A DNA stretch of 64,000 nt, taken from NCBI RefSeq assembly GCF_021462225.1, contig NC_061794.1, positions 18,431,784-18,495,783 of the forward strand, in the 5' to 3' direction. This document shows positions 38,201-53,200 of this stretch, one piece after another (the first letter of the stretch is position 1; each line of letters opens with the position of its first letter). A program made the position numbers and the translations under genes. The notes below the pieces were generated by a model, which saw only the letters and a list, made by a program, of their open reading frames with translations, did no database searches and was not told the origin of the DNA. The DNA comes from Girardinichthys multiradiatus (Eukaryota > Chordata > Actinopteri > Cyprinodontiformes > Goodeidae).

Positions 38201-41200
38201 GGTCGGATGAAATATGCTAATTTTGTGAGATAGGAATTTTGGGTTTTCATGAGCTGTATGCCAAAATCATCCATATTAAGACAATAAAAGACCTGAAATA
38301 TTTCAATTAGTGTGCAATGAATCTAAAATATATGAATGTTAAATTTTCATCATGACATTATGGAAAATAATGAACTTTATCACAATATGCTAATATTTTG
38401 AGAAGGACTTGTATAAGAGCTCTCTTTCTGCCCTGAACCATCAGACAAGTTTCTGGGGGATTGTTTTGTATTATTTGTAGCATTAAATTATTTGCAGTCT
38501 TTGTGGTCTTCAGGGCTTTTTGGGTGTTCTTCACCACTGGTTTAGGAAAGGATACAGTCCATGATTAACCATTGCAAAAGTCTGTTGGTATACTTGAGCT
38601 GTTGACACTAGAAATTGGTGTATGACCAAGTTGCTCCCTCTGCTTGGTCCCTGACTTTAATCTTTTGCAAACACAGGGTTTCAACAACACAGGCTTACAG
38701 TGCAATGTCATAACAAGCCAATTAAAAGCGTTAAAAAAGACAAAATTTTATCATATCAAATTTAGGCCTTAAAATAGCTTCAGTATGTCCAAATTTCCCA
38801 TCATATTGTAGGTGTTCAGTTTCATTTAGTTGGCTCTTAAAGTTGTACCACCATTGCTGCTTCTGTTGACATTTTTGTTAGTTAGTTTGTTAGTAAGTGA
38901 ATGTGCTGACATTAGTTAGTCAGTCTTTGTGTCTAATTTTAGTGAACAAAGTATGGTGGTGACAGAACTGCAGTGCTTGTGGTACAGGTTGGCATGCAGC
39001 CCTTTGTGAAGGAATTTATAGAAAACTGTTCATTCAGCTGTCTTGTAGGTGATCGTTTAGGGATGTGACATAGCAAATGCTCATAATACAGTTAAGACCA
39101 AATTTATTCATACCCCTGACAGATTTAGATTTACAGTTATTTTCATTCAACTAGGAATTTTGTTTCTGATTAGACATGAGATAGGTCTCTCAGAAAATGT
39201 AAACGGAGGATCACTTTGGGGAAAATTGTTTGTTTTACTCTCACAGGAGCTCTGCCACTCCCTATGAAAGATATCCTCATTGCTCCTGGAAAGCAGTCGG
39301 CAATCTGTTCCTTCTGAACCGCAAGTTACTCTTTGGACCTTCCACAATGGCTCTTAACAACTTTGGCTAAAAATGATCAAGAACCAACTGTTGTTTTTAA
39401 ATATAGATACAATAACAAATGTAGGTTTTAATAATTGTTTTTTTTTAATGGAATAATTGCATTGAATTCCCACAACAGAATGACATTGAAAGTACCTGTT
39501 ATATTTATTACATACATTTTTCTTGTCCTCAGGACGGATACACTGTGTTCTACGGGATTTTTATATTTCTTTTCAGTCTGTTTTTGCAATGGTTTTATAT
39601 TTTTCTATATTTTAAAACCTAAAAATAGAAAAAAATGGGAATCCTTTAAAAATGACAACACATTTCCTATATTTTTATCAAAAAATATGAGTTGTCTTTT
39701 TTTCAAAAGGTCATGCAACGTTTGCAGCTCTAAACGACTTTTATTTAGCTGAACACGACAAAAATAGCTCTTTGGATTGTAAAGAATGCAGACCCCTGAT
39801 CTAGGCCTTAAAGTTCTATCATGATGTTGTTGAAAAGTTTCGAAAAAGTCTGAAATATAACTTACGATGAGTTGCAGAAAGCCTACTTACAGTGTTTCTG
39901 TCATTAGTGCTTGGCAGGGTTAGGAAGCATCTGTCAGCATGTAAATAAACTTCCTTTTTTAAATACAAAATGACTGTCAGAACAGCTGTCGGCAGGTTAT
40001 GTTTTTCTGATGCTCTTGTTCAAGGGACTGGTCGAGAATCTTCTTAATGAAACATACTTTTCTTTAGTTTTGCACATATGCAAAACTAAGTTCCGTATCA
40101 GTCACCATCAGTTCTACATTTGAAACGTTTGTACCCTTCCCTGCACCGGCCGTTTTGCTAGCAATCTCTCAATTATTGTTCCACACCAGCAGTGCAGCAC
40201 TCATTAGCAGGTTACATTTTAGCCTCAATCACGTGTAAAGCTAATCCTCCATGATGCATTATGAAAGAACTTAAATGTCATAGTAAAGTGAAATGGTGAG
40301 ACTCTACCTCTCTGCCTGTTGTATTTCCTCTGTATGTCAGTAAACTTCAGCAGAGGTGGCGATCCAGCAGGATGCTGGGGCTTCTTGTTCCTCTAAGAAT
40401 ATAATCTTCAGGTGGAGTAGTTCTCTTCTTAAACTGCTCCAAGGCTCCACCTTTTTATTTTAGTTGCAAAAGACCCAAGGCCACACCTTCTGATTTTCTC
40501 AAGAAGCCTGTTAATTTTCATATTCTAAATGTCCTAAAGGTTTGCCTCCTCTCCCTCTCCTCCAGTGACTGGTTTTTCCTGTAGTTCGGAGCTCAGGGTG
40601 TCTAAAACAATTGGGTGAAGACACACCCTGTGGGCGGGTTTTGTTAATCTACACCAGGTAGATTAACTACCTCACAATTCCGCGAAAAGGATGCTGGCTT
40701 TGCATGTTGTAGGCCTCTGGTTGCTTCTTGGAAATATGTTTTTCCCAATTGTTTTGCTTTGCATGTTTGCTCTCTGAGGGAATATTCCTGTTGCTTTGAG
40801 CATTGTTTATTAGAGATGCAAATGTTGTACAATTCTTTGAGTTTCAGTTCTGGAGCACGATAGGTGAAACTCCTGTTCTCCCTTCTGTACGTCACAGCTG
40901 TTGCTTAGCCTCTCCTCAAATTCATTCTTGCCCTGTTTACCTCCTATTTCCAGGAAGAGACAATACAGCTTATAATTATCAAAGATCCGCTGTACACTTT
41001 CTTTTATGCTCAGAAACAACCTCCTGTGAGGTGAACGAGTCCTCCCTTCTGCTGCCGTCTGTGAACGTTGAACTGCGGTCAGATAAATCCTCGCTCAGAT
41101 CAGGAGCGCTGTGTTTGATAAGTGCTCTGTCTTGACATTCTTTGTTATACCTTTGCCTTTTAGACCTTCAAGTGCTTTGTACCATCTAAATAGCAGCAAT

Positions 41201-44200
41201 AGGAGACCCAGTAGCTTTTTGTTCTGTTTGGCATGGTTGTGCAGTGACGTCGTCAGGACACTGTGCGCTATTAGTTTTGCGTGCTGTCATTTAGACACAG
41301 AGACACACACATTGTTATACTGCCAGCCACCTTAATGGCTGACCTGTGTTGTCCAACTTCTTTGAGAAGAGAGAACTATGCTGCCTGATACATGTATATC
41401 TCACACACACATGTACAAGAAAGCAATGTACATAGATTATTTTACGTGTCATAAAGTGGGGAGGGAAGCCTGTTCTGGTTGTTGTACTTTAGGGTACACT
41501 GTAAGACAAATGAAGCTGGTAGAATGATAACATGTAAAAAGCTCCAACAACCTGGTGACACAAGTGTGCACACCTTAACAGCGATGGGGATTCATGGTAC
41601 TGTTAACATGAAAATAAATTTGATTTATCATGACAATGATAATTTCCAATTCTAGGTGTCTGAAAACCCTGAAAACTGAAAGGATTGTTACATTTGCTAT
41701 TTTCTCCACTGTTGTTTTCATGAAAGCATCACCTCCATTAAAAACCCCATTTCCAACTGAAGAAAAGTAACGCCAGATCATGATGCTGCCTCCACCATGT
41801 TTTACTGTGGTTAGTGTTCTATCTGTAAGGTTTACTGCAGTTGTTGTGTCAAACTTACCTGTTAGTATTGTGGACCGAAATTCTAGTTTAGACCATAACA
41901 CAGGCCTGGATGTCTTGCAACCCACTCCTTAGTCCAGACAAATAGGGAATACAGGGGATTACAGTCATGTGTAGTTACCAGAAATCCCTGCAGAACCCTC
42001 AGTGCTGGTGACCCTCCCTGATGATTTTCTGTCTTCGTTTTTAAATGTTTTAAAGAAACATTCAGCTTTTGTAATGTCACTGTTGTGCAATATTGCCTCC
42101 AATTATTGCTGCCAGTCTTCACTGTGCTGTGTTGGAATAATAATTTGTAATGTTCTCCTTACTGCTACCTTTGTGCAGTGAGATTGTTATGATCCTTTGT
42201 TATGATCCACTCTGCAAACTGTGACTTTAGATGTATGATGCTGCTAAGCAAATGTCTGAAAATCCTTCTTGGTAGATGATCCTTACTTGTGGGTTAATCA
42301 GATTAACTATAATTGATCATAGGCGTGTACTAAGAAAAGATAAATACAAAAATTACATTAAAAGGTTTAATCAAGAATCTTTGAGTTTAACAGGTACACG
42401 TTTATGCAGCTAGGTTTTTGCTGCATTTTTGTGATTTTCACTCGAAGTGTGCAAGATAAATAGGACATTATACATGGAAAACGTTTTGTAATGATTTATC
42501 AAACCTGCCATTTCAACAGGATTGTTTGGACTTTTGAAATCTACTGTAGCTCAATGCCATGTAATAGTCCCATTCAGTGTCTGATCCTTGGACTCAACAT
42601 TATCTCAACTGTGCGGCAGGATGTCGGACGGATGAAGATAGAGCTATTTGCTGATGTGGTTCCAAAGACTGCTGAGAACTTCCGGTAAGCGGCAAGCATC
42701 ACATCCCACCTTTTAATGTATCACACAGTGGGTTTTAAACATGTTACTAATTATTTTTTTCATCCCTCACAGGCAGTTCTGCACAGGAGAGTTCAGGTAA
42801 GGTTGCCTCATACAGAGCTACCACATTCATGTAGTTCTGCCCTCACTGATTGGCAACTCTAAAGGTAAATATTTGTAAAAAGCCTTAAAATGAACTCTTT
42901 TTCAATTGCAGTAGCATGATCTGATGGTATAAAATAATAATAAAAAATGTCAGTATTTAATTTGAGTAAATGTTGTCCATAGAGGAAAAAAATCCCACAT
43001 TACTAAACTGTGGTTTTAGAAAAATCACCAGTGACTATGAGTGTAACAATACCTAAAACTCACGAGACAAGACATGATATCGAGTTAATGAATTTTCATC
43101 CAGTTTGAACTAAATGGTGCTTTACAGGCCACATGTGAAACAAACGGTTTAACGACCCAGCAGGTTAGGTTATAACAGCAGTATACAGTTCTATACAAGA
43201 GATTGTGCTTATTTAATAGCCTGATAATGATTAACAAGTGTTTCTTGACATTATTAAAGTTTAATTTAACTATGTCAATTAGGATTTTAAAGGGCATTGC
43301 ACATCACAAGAACATTTATATGACACAATGAATAAACCACTGACAAAAATAGCAGCAGTGTCAGGGGTTAAATGGTGAGATAAGAAGGTCCAAATTGACG
43401 ATACTGATCATTGTTGACTCTTCTGCATCACAGTTGAACGTCTTCATCCAATTAAGAAGATACGTTTTCTTGTCTTAAATCTTATCCTAAGAAAATACAA
43501 AATGTCACACAAAATTATTCCAAGGATCCTCGGGCCGCCATCCTGGCTTATACAGTTTACAATAAAACATTTTTCATAAAATGTCTGTCTTCACCCTCTT
43601 CCCTCCAGGAAGGATGGCGTTCCAATTGGTTACAAAGGCTGCACTTTCCACAGGTATGTAACGGAGCCACATAATTGGTGCTTACACTATAATCGAACAG
43701 TAGAAACAGAGCACTCACCAAAGGTTTATTTATCCAGGTCTTTCTGGTTTTTAAAATGTTACTGATACATTAATTGTAAAACAAATGAGCGTTTAAACCT
43801 CTATTTGTCTTACAAAGTCCAAAGAATAGCTAAACTTTTTTTGTACTCTTTATTTTTACCTGCACCCAAGATGTACAATCTTGGTGAACATTAAATCCTT
43901 AAAAAGCCAAAGTTTTACAGATTACGGAATAATAAGTAAAATCATCTGGATTACCCCCACCCTCACCCCACCCTGCAAGTGATCCTGCAAGGAAGGTTGG
44001 ATGGGTGGATCTTTGTATCAGCAGATCATAAACTTAGGAAAGCGCAACGTAAGGAGAACAACAGACAACATATTACACTGCGTCATTATTTTTTTATCAA
44101 ACATTTGGCCGAAATACTCAGGCTCCGAATGGTAATTGAAAAAGGAAGAATCACGTTGATTGACCTTTCGTCAGATGATCACCTCTAATAAAAGCTAAAT

Positions 44201-47200
44201 TTACAGCGGTTTGCTACGAGATTTTCACGAGTGGATACTTTTCAGTATCAGTCATTGCAACCAGCCATTAGTCCAGAAACAGCGCCTCAACAGCATTTAA
44301 AGAGACCGCACCAAAACAAGTTGCTCTCAGGCGCACCTCAGAACAGAGGTCAAAGAGGAACCTGTGGAGATACAATAACAAGGAATTCCGACCAAAGCAT
44401 TGCAATTCCCCTTTACATAGACCATGTATGAATAATTTAAGTGAGAAAAGGAAGGATTTAAAAGCATGATATGTCCCATTTAAGTCTTCTGAAACAATGT
44501 CATTTGGACAAACAATACAAAGTAGAGATGTTTGATTTTGCTCAGCACCACATTAGCCCCGTTTCCACTGAAAGCCCCGGGATTTAAAGAGCCAGGATTT
44601 GTTTATACCGGGTAATAGGAATCCCAGGGAATTGTGTACTTTCTTTTTCCACTGCTTACAGAGGTCATGGACCAGTTATTTAAATCAGCTTAATGACGTA
44701 TGAGGAAGTTGTGAACAAAATGGCACTACACCTTCAGTCTAGCAGAAAAGACTCTTGGCTAATAAATATTTTTTTGTTTCAACTGATAAGTAATAGATGA
44801 TGAGCAGCTTTAGGGTTATACAGTTGATTCATTTCTTCCATAATTCCTTTGGTTGCATGGGATCCATGAGCAGGAATAGTTTAAATCATTATTTTATATT
44901 TATTTTTTACCAACCTACACCTGGCCAGAGTTGTTGCTTTACCACTTCATGATTCATTTAGAATAACTACTAAACACTGATGAACACACTTATTTTTCTT
45001 TTATTATCTTCAGGTAAACTCAGACAACTACAGAACAGTTTTAGTAAAAGATTTATTTATTAGAATAAAAAAGCAACCAATCCAGGGTACAAGGAATTGA
45101 TAACTTGACTGTCTAATCATAAGCAAATATTTATATAAAGCAGAAGATGCATAGACAGTGGAGTAGATGATGAACGCGGGGGTAAAGAGGATCACTGGGA
45201 AACTGCATCCAAATCTGGAACTGCGGTCTCTCCTCCTGCAGAGCTGTTGGCATAAAACTATAAAAAATTAAAGTTATACACTTAGACTCCACTAAGTGAG
45301 GTTTACATGAAAAGACAATCTTAGGGAAATGTGTATTTTTTATGTACATGGAAAATTTAAAGTGCTCTGAACATCATTACTGCATTAAAATATTTCTTAC
45401 AGAACTGTGGCAAAACAGTTTAGAATTAAAGTCTACAGTAACTTAAAATGTCACATATTTTCAGCAAAAAATATTCCGTTCTATATTCTGATACCTACAG
45501 TTATTCACCACATACCTACTAAACGCTTTATATGCACTTTCAGTCGCCACAAACCAATAACAGCAGAAGTCCCACTCCCATCGCCCAGTTAGCTTAGCAG
45601 CCAGACCAGAGCTATGCTGCTCCGAAAACCCTGACAGAATATTTCAAAGTTGGTTTATTCTTGATGAACTGACTGCAAAGATGAAGTTTTACGGTCAACT
45701 TTCTAGCCTCTTAAACATCTTAAAACTACTTTTTGTGACAAATTAATGGTATACAAATTATAAATTTGTATACTAACCTCTGCCATTACTGCAGCTGCTG
45801 GTGAAGTGGCCTCGCTGCACACAACCCTTCAACAATCCCATGGAAATCTGGAAAAAACTATTCTAGACCAGGACCATTTTCCTGTAAAAGTAAAGCCTCA
45901 GGAAAGTGAATCTGACTGGGTTAATTTGTACCAAAACGCACCCTGGACTTTCCACAAGCAATGAAAAAGATGCTTTTTACATAATTCAGACAGAGTCATG
46001 ACATACGAGCTGTCAGGCACGTGGTGGAAGGATAATGATTTAGACTTGTTCGGCATTCACAAAAGCTCAGCACCTTACAGCTGTTAAATTAAACTCAAAT
46101 GTGACTTCATCCCTCTATCAGCTGAAGCTGGGCTCAAACTGATCACACAGCTTATGTTTTGAAGAGCCTGTAGCTCTTCCTGGTGTTTTTCTTTGGACAT
46201 GCTTAGAAGATTTTACCCAAGAACTGAAAAAGAAAGTATGGGACAATGCATGACTGAGTAAATATGTAACTGTTGTATCATTAGTCTTTACAGTTGGGTA
46301 TTCTACAATGTTTGTCAATATAATGGCAAGTTTAATACAAGGAATAAGCTAAATTAAAAATCAATTAGTCATAGCCTTTATCTTGCTAGAAATCTTTTTA
46401 AACATTTAACTTAATACAGTTTTGCCCACAGTAGCAGCATTACAGAAGGGCTAATGTTCACGCTAAGTCTGGACCGGGCTGTGGAGCCTGTTTTTCTAAC
46501 TCTGCGAGTTTCACTCGTCAAACAGGTAGAGTGTGAAAGCACAATCAGGGTCAGCAATGTGTATTATTTAAGGGCTTTGGGGTTGGGTTGGGGGAGACAC
46601 TGCTGTTAACAAGCAGTGGGGTCTCGTACACCCCGGCCACAACCCCGGGTTGTTGTTTTTGTGGGTGCTCGGAGCACATACCATAGTGGTGGGCCCCCGT
46701 CTGGTGGCCTATGGCTCCCAGAGGTCTGTTGGGGTGTTTGAGGGATACAGAGGTTGCGCTGGACTCAGGTGGGCATCCTTTCCTCTAGACCTCTTTGGAA
46801 CTGGGTGAAAGACTATGTGCCCCTGGGTACATGGGGGCACTGTTTCCGGGCTGCATTGCTGGGGGTGGTGTTGTGGTTGGGTCTAGGGGGCTCTACGTCT
46901 CGCTCTGTGCCTCTTTGGCATGGGTTGCAACTGCTCCTATGCCTTGCTGGTTACCTACTTCTGTGTGGGACTTGTGGCTGCTCTGGGGTGATGCTTAATG
47001 TCTGGGACTGCTGCGTCCTTTTGAAGCAGGGTCTACCTGCCCTTTGCTGGTCTTTGGTGCTGTGGATTGCAGGCCTTCTACCGTTCTCTCCACACTTACA
47101 AATGTACTCTTCCACATGACAAACTCACACACACCCACTCAACACAAACTCACCTATTCTACATACACGCTCACCCACCAACACATATACATACCCATGC

Positions 47201-50200
47201 ACCAACACACAATTACTCTAAATAGTTGAAGGTCATAAATAACAGATTCATATAACATCAATGTGCCCTGCATACTATGTTGCTTGATTAAATCTGGAAT
47301 TAATAAAGACTGAGGCCTCAGTCTTTGTCGCAGATGTCCCAGGTTCGAGTCCTGACCTAGCAAGACCTTTTGTCTTCTCCCTCTCTCCACCCCATTTTAT
47401 GACTGTCCACTTTGAAATAAAGGCCACTAGTGCCACAAAAAAAGTAGTCAGCTAGGAGTGCGTGGGCATCTGATCAGGAGGCCTCATGAACAGCTCCTGT
47501 TGGAGGTTTTCTGGGTACGTCCTATGGCAAAGACACTCCATATAAGAACTCTGTGGGAGAAAGGAATGAATGGATGGATGGATTTGCTTTCCTGTTTTAG
47601 CAGATTCAGCTGACTGAAGGCTCTTTAAATCAAACACACTTCATCTAGTTCAGCTTTTATTAAATTGTTTTATCTGTTTATTCACAGGGTGATTAAAGAC
47701 TTCATGATTCAAGGTGGAGACTTTGTAAATGTAAGTACATGTACACCTTTTCTACTTTCTGGTTAGCTTTCCTAGCACTTAAATGCCTTTGTGTATGATT
47801 GTTTACGTGGTTGGTTTTAATTAAGGCTTAAATAACCTAGGTTTTTAGTTTAGTTTTTGTGTTGTTTTATTTTCCAATGTGATCTTTAGCAAAAACTATT
47901 TATGTTCAGTATAAAACCTTTTATTACTTGGACCATGCATAACCAAGGAAAATTGGGTTTCCTTTTGTAAAATCCTTCCTTCTGTACTCTAGACATGTTT
48001 GGTAAGGTAGAATTAATCTTTAATTTTACTTACTCACAGAGTTTCTGTTTAATCCTTTCTAGCATATATGTGCTAAATTTTACATAAATCAGTGTACAGT
48101 ATGAAAAGTTGGAATTCATCTGTAAAGGTTGAGGTAACTCAACCAATTTATAATGCGACTTTTTGTATTAAAGAAATATGGGGAAAAAAACCTTATGATT
48201 TACAATGTTCTATTTTTAGAACATTTCTTAAAATGTCACATTTTACTCCAGAAACAGACCAACCATGAGTCAAGTTTTATTACTACTATTATAAACTCAT
48301 TAGATTAGAAAAAGGAAAGTCAATTTTGGGTTGGATAAAACTGTCTCTGTCTCCCCCTTGTGGTTTTAACGTAAATTACATTTTGCTGTCAAGATTGTGA
48401 GACTTTTCCTAAAGTACTGGTTTGTCTTTTGTAAAAGGGCGATGGTACTGGTATCTGCAGCATCTACAGAGGCCCATTTACGGATGAAAACTTCAAAATG
48501 AAGCATTCTGCCCCTGGGCTTCTAGCCATGGTACGTGTGAATATGACTAGCATTAAAGTATTCAGTAGGAACCGGTTCCAAACACTGCAGGAAGAAAAGC
48601 TAATTAGAAGCATTTAAGTTGGTTAATGCTACCAAATGTTTCTTTTCAACTGATTAATGCAGGCTAACAGTGGACCGGGGACAAATGGTTGCCAGTTTTT
48701 TATTACCTGCACTAAATGTGACTGGTTAGATGGGAAGCATGTTGTTTTTGGTGAGTAAATCCACATCATTTACTTATTTAGAGAAGTAAAATCCCAATTT
48801 TTAAAGCTTACATCCGATTCTTGATTGTTTTAGGAAAAGTAGTGGATGGTCTGCTGATCATGCGGAAGATTGAGGTAAAACTTCACTAAATACTTTTTTT
48901 CACCTCTTTTTGTCTGTCATTGTTTTTTTTTTTTTAAATAAAACATTGGATTTTATAGGTTAATATGGCAAGCTTCTGGCTAATAATAAGAGGAGTGTTG
49001 CATACTAATGTACATACCAAAGGATCTCAGTGTTATAACACCATTCATTTCATAATTATAAAAATGTAAATACCTCCTCAATATGCTGACATGTTATACA
49101 TACATTTTTTTCATTTATATTTATTTGGTCAGGGTTACAAGTAACTGTTGCTGTACAGGACTTTAGAAATGCAGAAAAAGCTAAATATTTTTTCTCACAC
49201 ATATACTTTAATTATTTAAATCCAAAAAATAGGGTTAAAACCAATAATTTTACTTTTAAGACATTTTACAACAGAATTAAAAAACAATATAAAAGTCACA
49301 AAAAGAGCAATGCTTCTTAAAACTTTACTTGAGTTCTTGCTCAACCAATTTAAAACATTTTGGATTTCTCAAAAATCGTACGTTTATAATAGATTTCTTT
49401 CTTTAGTCAGACAGAGAGAGCTCTGAGCAAAGTATGTTTTACCTACAGAACAGAATTTGGACCGCTTGAAGCAGATCCCATGGATCGGCTGCAGGTCCAC
49501 AGTTTCTGCACATAATCACAAAGGAGGTGCTCATTCATTCAGACATTTAAATATATTAAGTAATAACAATGAATGAGGTTCACATGAAATATTGTATAAA
49601 TGAGATCATACATGCTGCGTTATATAGAGACTCCACAGAGTCTTTTCACTGGTAGATTTGAGACCAGACAAATGAACATGCAACTGTCAAACTGTTTCCT
49701 TTGACCAGAGAACCTTCAAGATTCATTTCAGGAGTTGTAGAAACCATTTTCATGACTTTTAATATTTAACTGATGATCTAATATCGCCGGTATGTCTCTT
49801 TTACTACCACTTTAGTGACAATATTTTTAGTTCTGACTTGAAATGATTCTAGACCAAAAACTTTTTTAGTGAAGGACAAATACTTTATTCTGAGTATTTG
49901 GAGATAAAAATGTCGTTTTCAGCCACACTGACGATGCCTCTAAGTTTGAATTGAACTCTTCTGGACGATCATCACTAGTGTTGCCCATTACATAGATAGC
50001 CATATTATCTGCATAAATCTAAAAGCCAATGTCAGAAGATGTATCAACAGTATGCAAACTGAACAGAATTTGGGCCAAAATGGATCCTTTTTGGTTTCCG
50101 TTTTTGGGGATGAGATTTAATAATTTCAGTTAGAAAACACTGCTTGTCCTTTTTAAACCTGATTCAAACCATGCTAATGAGTTCTTAGATATGTCCTTCG

Positions 50201-53200
50201 ATTTCTTCTTAAACCAAATTAAGGTTTTTTATCGGGAAAAGTGAATTGTTGTATGTGTGTCAGTGCCTTGCAAAAGTATTCACCCCCCATTACCTAATCA
50301 TCTATTTTGTTAAATTCTAACCTGTAATTTAAATGTTTTCAAACCTTATTTTATGTGATTGGCCTGCACAAAAGAGTCTAAGTTCGTGAAGTGAAATGAG
50401 AAAAAATTACATAAAAAAAGAAAGAAAATGTGCATATGTATCCACCCCTGTTTGCTATGAAGCCCCTAAAACGTTCTGGTGCCATCAGTTACCTTCAAAA
50501 GTCTCATAATTAGTGATAAGAAGTCCACCTGTTTGCAATACACGTGTCACGTGATCCGTCAGTATAAACAGACCTTTTCTGACAGGCCCCAGAGGCTGCA
50601 ACACCACTAAGCAAGAAGCATCACACCATTAGGACCAAGGAGCTCTCCGAACAACGCAGGGACAAAGTAGTTGAGAAGTACAAGTCAGTGTGGGGTTATA
50701 AAAAAACATATCCAAATCTTTGATGTTCCCCTGTGGAATTTGATGTTCACCATCAAATCCATCATCTTGCAATGGAAAGCACATGGTACCACCACAAACC
50801 CATCAAGAGATGGCCGCCAACCAGGACTCACAGACTGTACAAGGAGGGCATTATTTCAGCACAGAGGCAAAGACAACCCTGAAGGAGTTACAGAGTTCCA
50901 CAGCAGAGACTGGAGGATCTGTCCATAGGACCACAATAAGCCATACACGTCATAGAGCTGGGCTTTATGGAGGAGTGGCCAGAAAAAAAGCCATTACTTA
51001 CTAAAAATAAGAAGGCACATTTTGAGTTTGCCAAAAGGCATGGGGGTGTCTCCCCCATGGGTGTAGGAAGGTGTTCTGGTCAGATGGGACTAAAACTTAA
51101 CTTTCAGGCCATCAAGGAAAACGCTATTTCTGACATAAACCTAATACATCTCATCACCCCAAGAACACCATCCCCACAGTGAAGCATGGTGGTGGCAGCA
51201 TCATGCTGTGGTAATGTTTTTCAGCAGCAGGGACTGGGAAACCCGTCCAAGTTGGGTTAAAGATGGATGGTGGTAAATACTGGGATATTCTGCCTGTGAT
51301 TTGAGACTGGGACGGAGGTTCACCTTCCAGCAGGACAGAAACTGAGAAAATATTGATAAAGCAGCACTCATGTGGTTTAACTGGAAACGTTTAAATGTGT
51401 TGGAATGGCCTAGTCAAAGTCCAGACCTCAATCCAATTGATAATCTGTGGTTAGACTTGAAAGGTGCTGTTCACAAGTGAAAACCATCCAACATGAAGGA
51501 CCTGGAGCAGTTTTGCCTCAAGGAACGGGCAAAAATCCCAGTGGTAAACTCATAGAGACTTATCCAAAGAGACTTGTGGCTGTAATTGCCACAAAAGGTG
51601 GCTCTAGAAAGTACTGACTTTAGGGGGGTGAACAGTTATTCATGCCGAAGTTTTCTGGTATTCTGTCCTATTTGTTGTTTTGTTCACAATTATAAAATAA
51701 CACAAAGTTCAAGGTTGTAGGTATGTCCTGTAAATGAAATAGAGCATATTCTCAAACAATCCATTTTAATTCCAGGTTGTGAGTAAACAAAACATGAAAA
51801 ATGCCAAGGGGGTGAATACTTTTGCAAGGCACTGTATGTCTGAATAAAACTTGTGAGACATGTGGGTAATTTCTCCTTCTTTCTCTTCCAGTGTTACATA
51901 GATCAAGGCAAAATTTCATTAGGTCTTCATCCACTCTCAAAATGTAAACAAATTAATTATCTAGGACTAATCGCATTTTGGTTCAGTTTCACTAGACACA
52001 CCCAAGCCTGATAATTGTAGGTCCAAGAAAAGCATCAAATAGAACCTGTCTGACAATGCATTAAAAGAAAAGATCATCAAAAGCAACTCATGACTTGAGT
52101 TAAAGAAATTGAAGAAGAGATGAGAAGCAAACTCATTACACCCATCAGTTTGGAAAAGGTTAAAAACCTTTCTAACACTTTAAGACTTGGAGCCACAACG
52201 AGAGCCATTTTCCATAGAACAGTGCTGAACCTTCCCAGGAGTGGCCAACCTGCTAAGAATTACTCCAAGGGCACATCGACTCATCCTGGAGGTCAAAAGA
52301 TAGTCCAGAACAACATCTATAACACTGAAGGCCTCACTTGCCTCAGTTCCTTTTTCAACAGCAGGAGAGTGAGAAAATTGCCCCCATAGGAGAGTTCAAA
52401 GGTGACACAAAACCCATCTCACATTTCTCAATAAAAAAAAAACCCATCTTGATGCATTTTCTGTGGACTGAGGATAAAGTGGAATTTTTTGGAAGGTGTT
52501 TTTTCTCGTTAGATCTGTGCGGTCCAAATTTAACATCAAAATATGTTATTTTGTGTCACAATTGTCTTTTGTGAAATCACTAGGCCTAATATCAATTACT
52601 GCCAAATTCCTTCAATATTAAGATGTTTTCTTTCAACTTCCGCATTTGTGGAAATAGTGTGTCACAGGCACTTTAAGCTCAAGCACATTTAGGTTATGCA
52701 GCAGGACAAAGATCTGAAGCACACCAGCAAGTCCACCTCTGAACGGATCAGTAGAAACAAAATGAAGGTTTAAAAGCTGTATAGTCAAAGTCCAGACTTA
52801 AATTCAATAGAGAGGGAAAATAATTCATCATGCTACTTTATGTGTAGTTTTAGTTAGACGTGCAGATCTGCCTTCTTATCAGTGAGGCTGACCCCGCCTG
52901 CAGAGGTTGCGTAAACACACCACTAATTACCAAAGTTACACTACGGCGTATCAGTTTATTCTCCTTTGTAGTCAAGTATTGTAATGAGTTGCGGAAAGTC
53001 ATTATAGTCAAAAAAATGCTCAAGCCTTACCTATAGTTTGACATAATTGTGTATTATTTCCTGAAAACATTGTGTAACACCTCTGTTCATGTGTTTGGTT
53101 CTGATCCCAATTTGGCCCAGATGAATCTAATAAAATATGACAGATTATGAACCCTCATCAAACTAAAATAACTCTCCCCCAGCAGGCCTATAAAAATAAC

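Noticed and set aside
46754..47119. 121-codon hydrophobic frame
   Set aside because: Follows from the G-rich composition; no family match that I can recognise.
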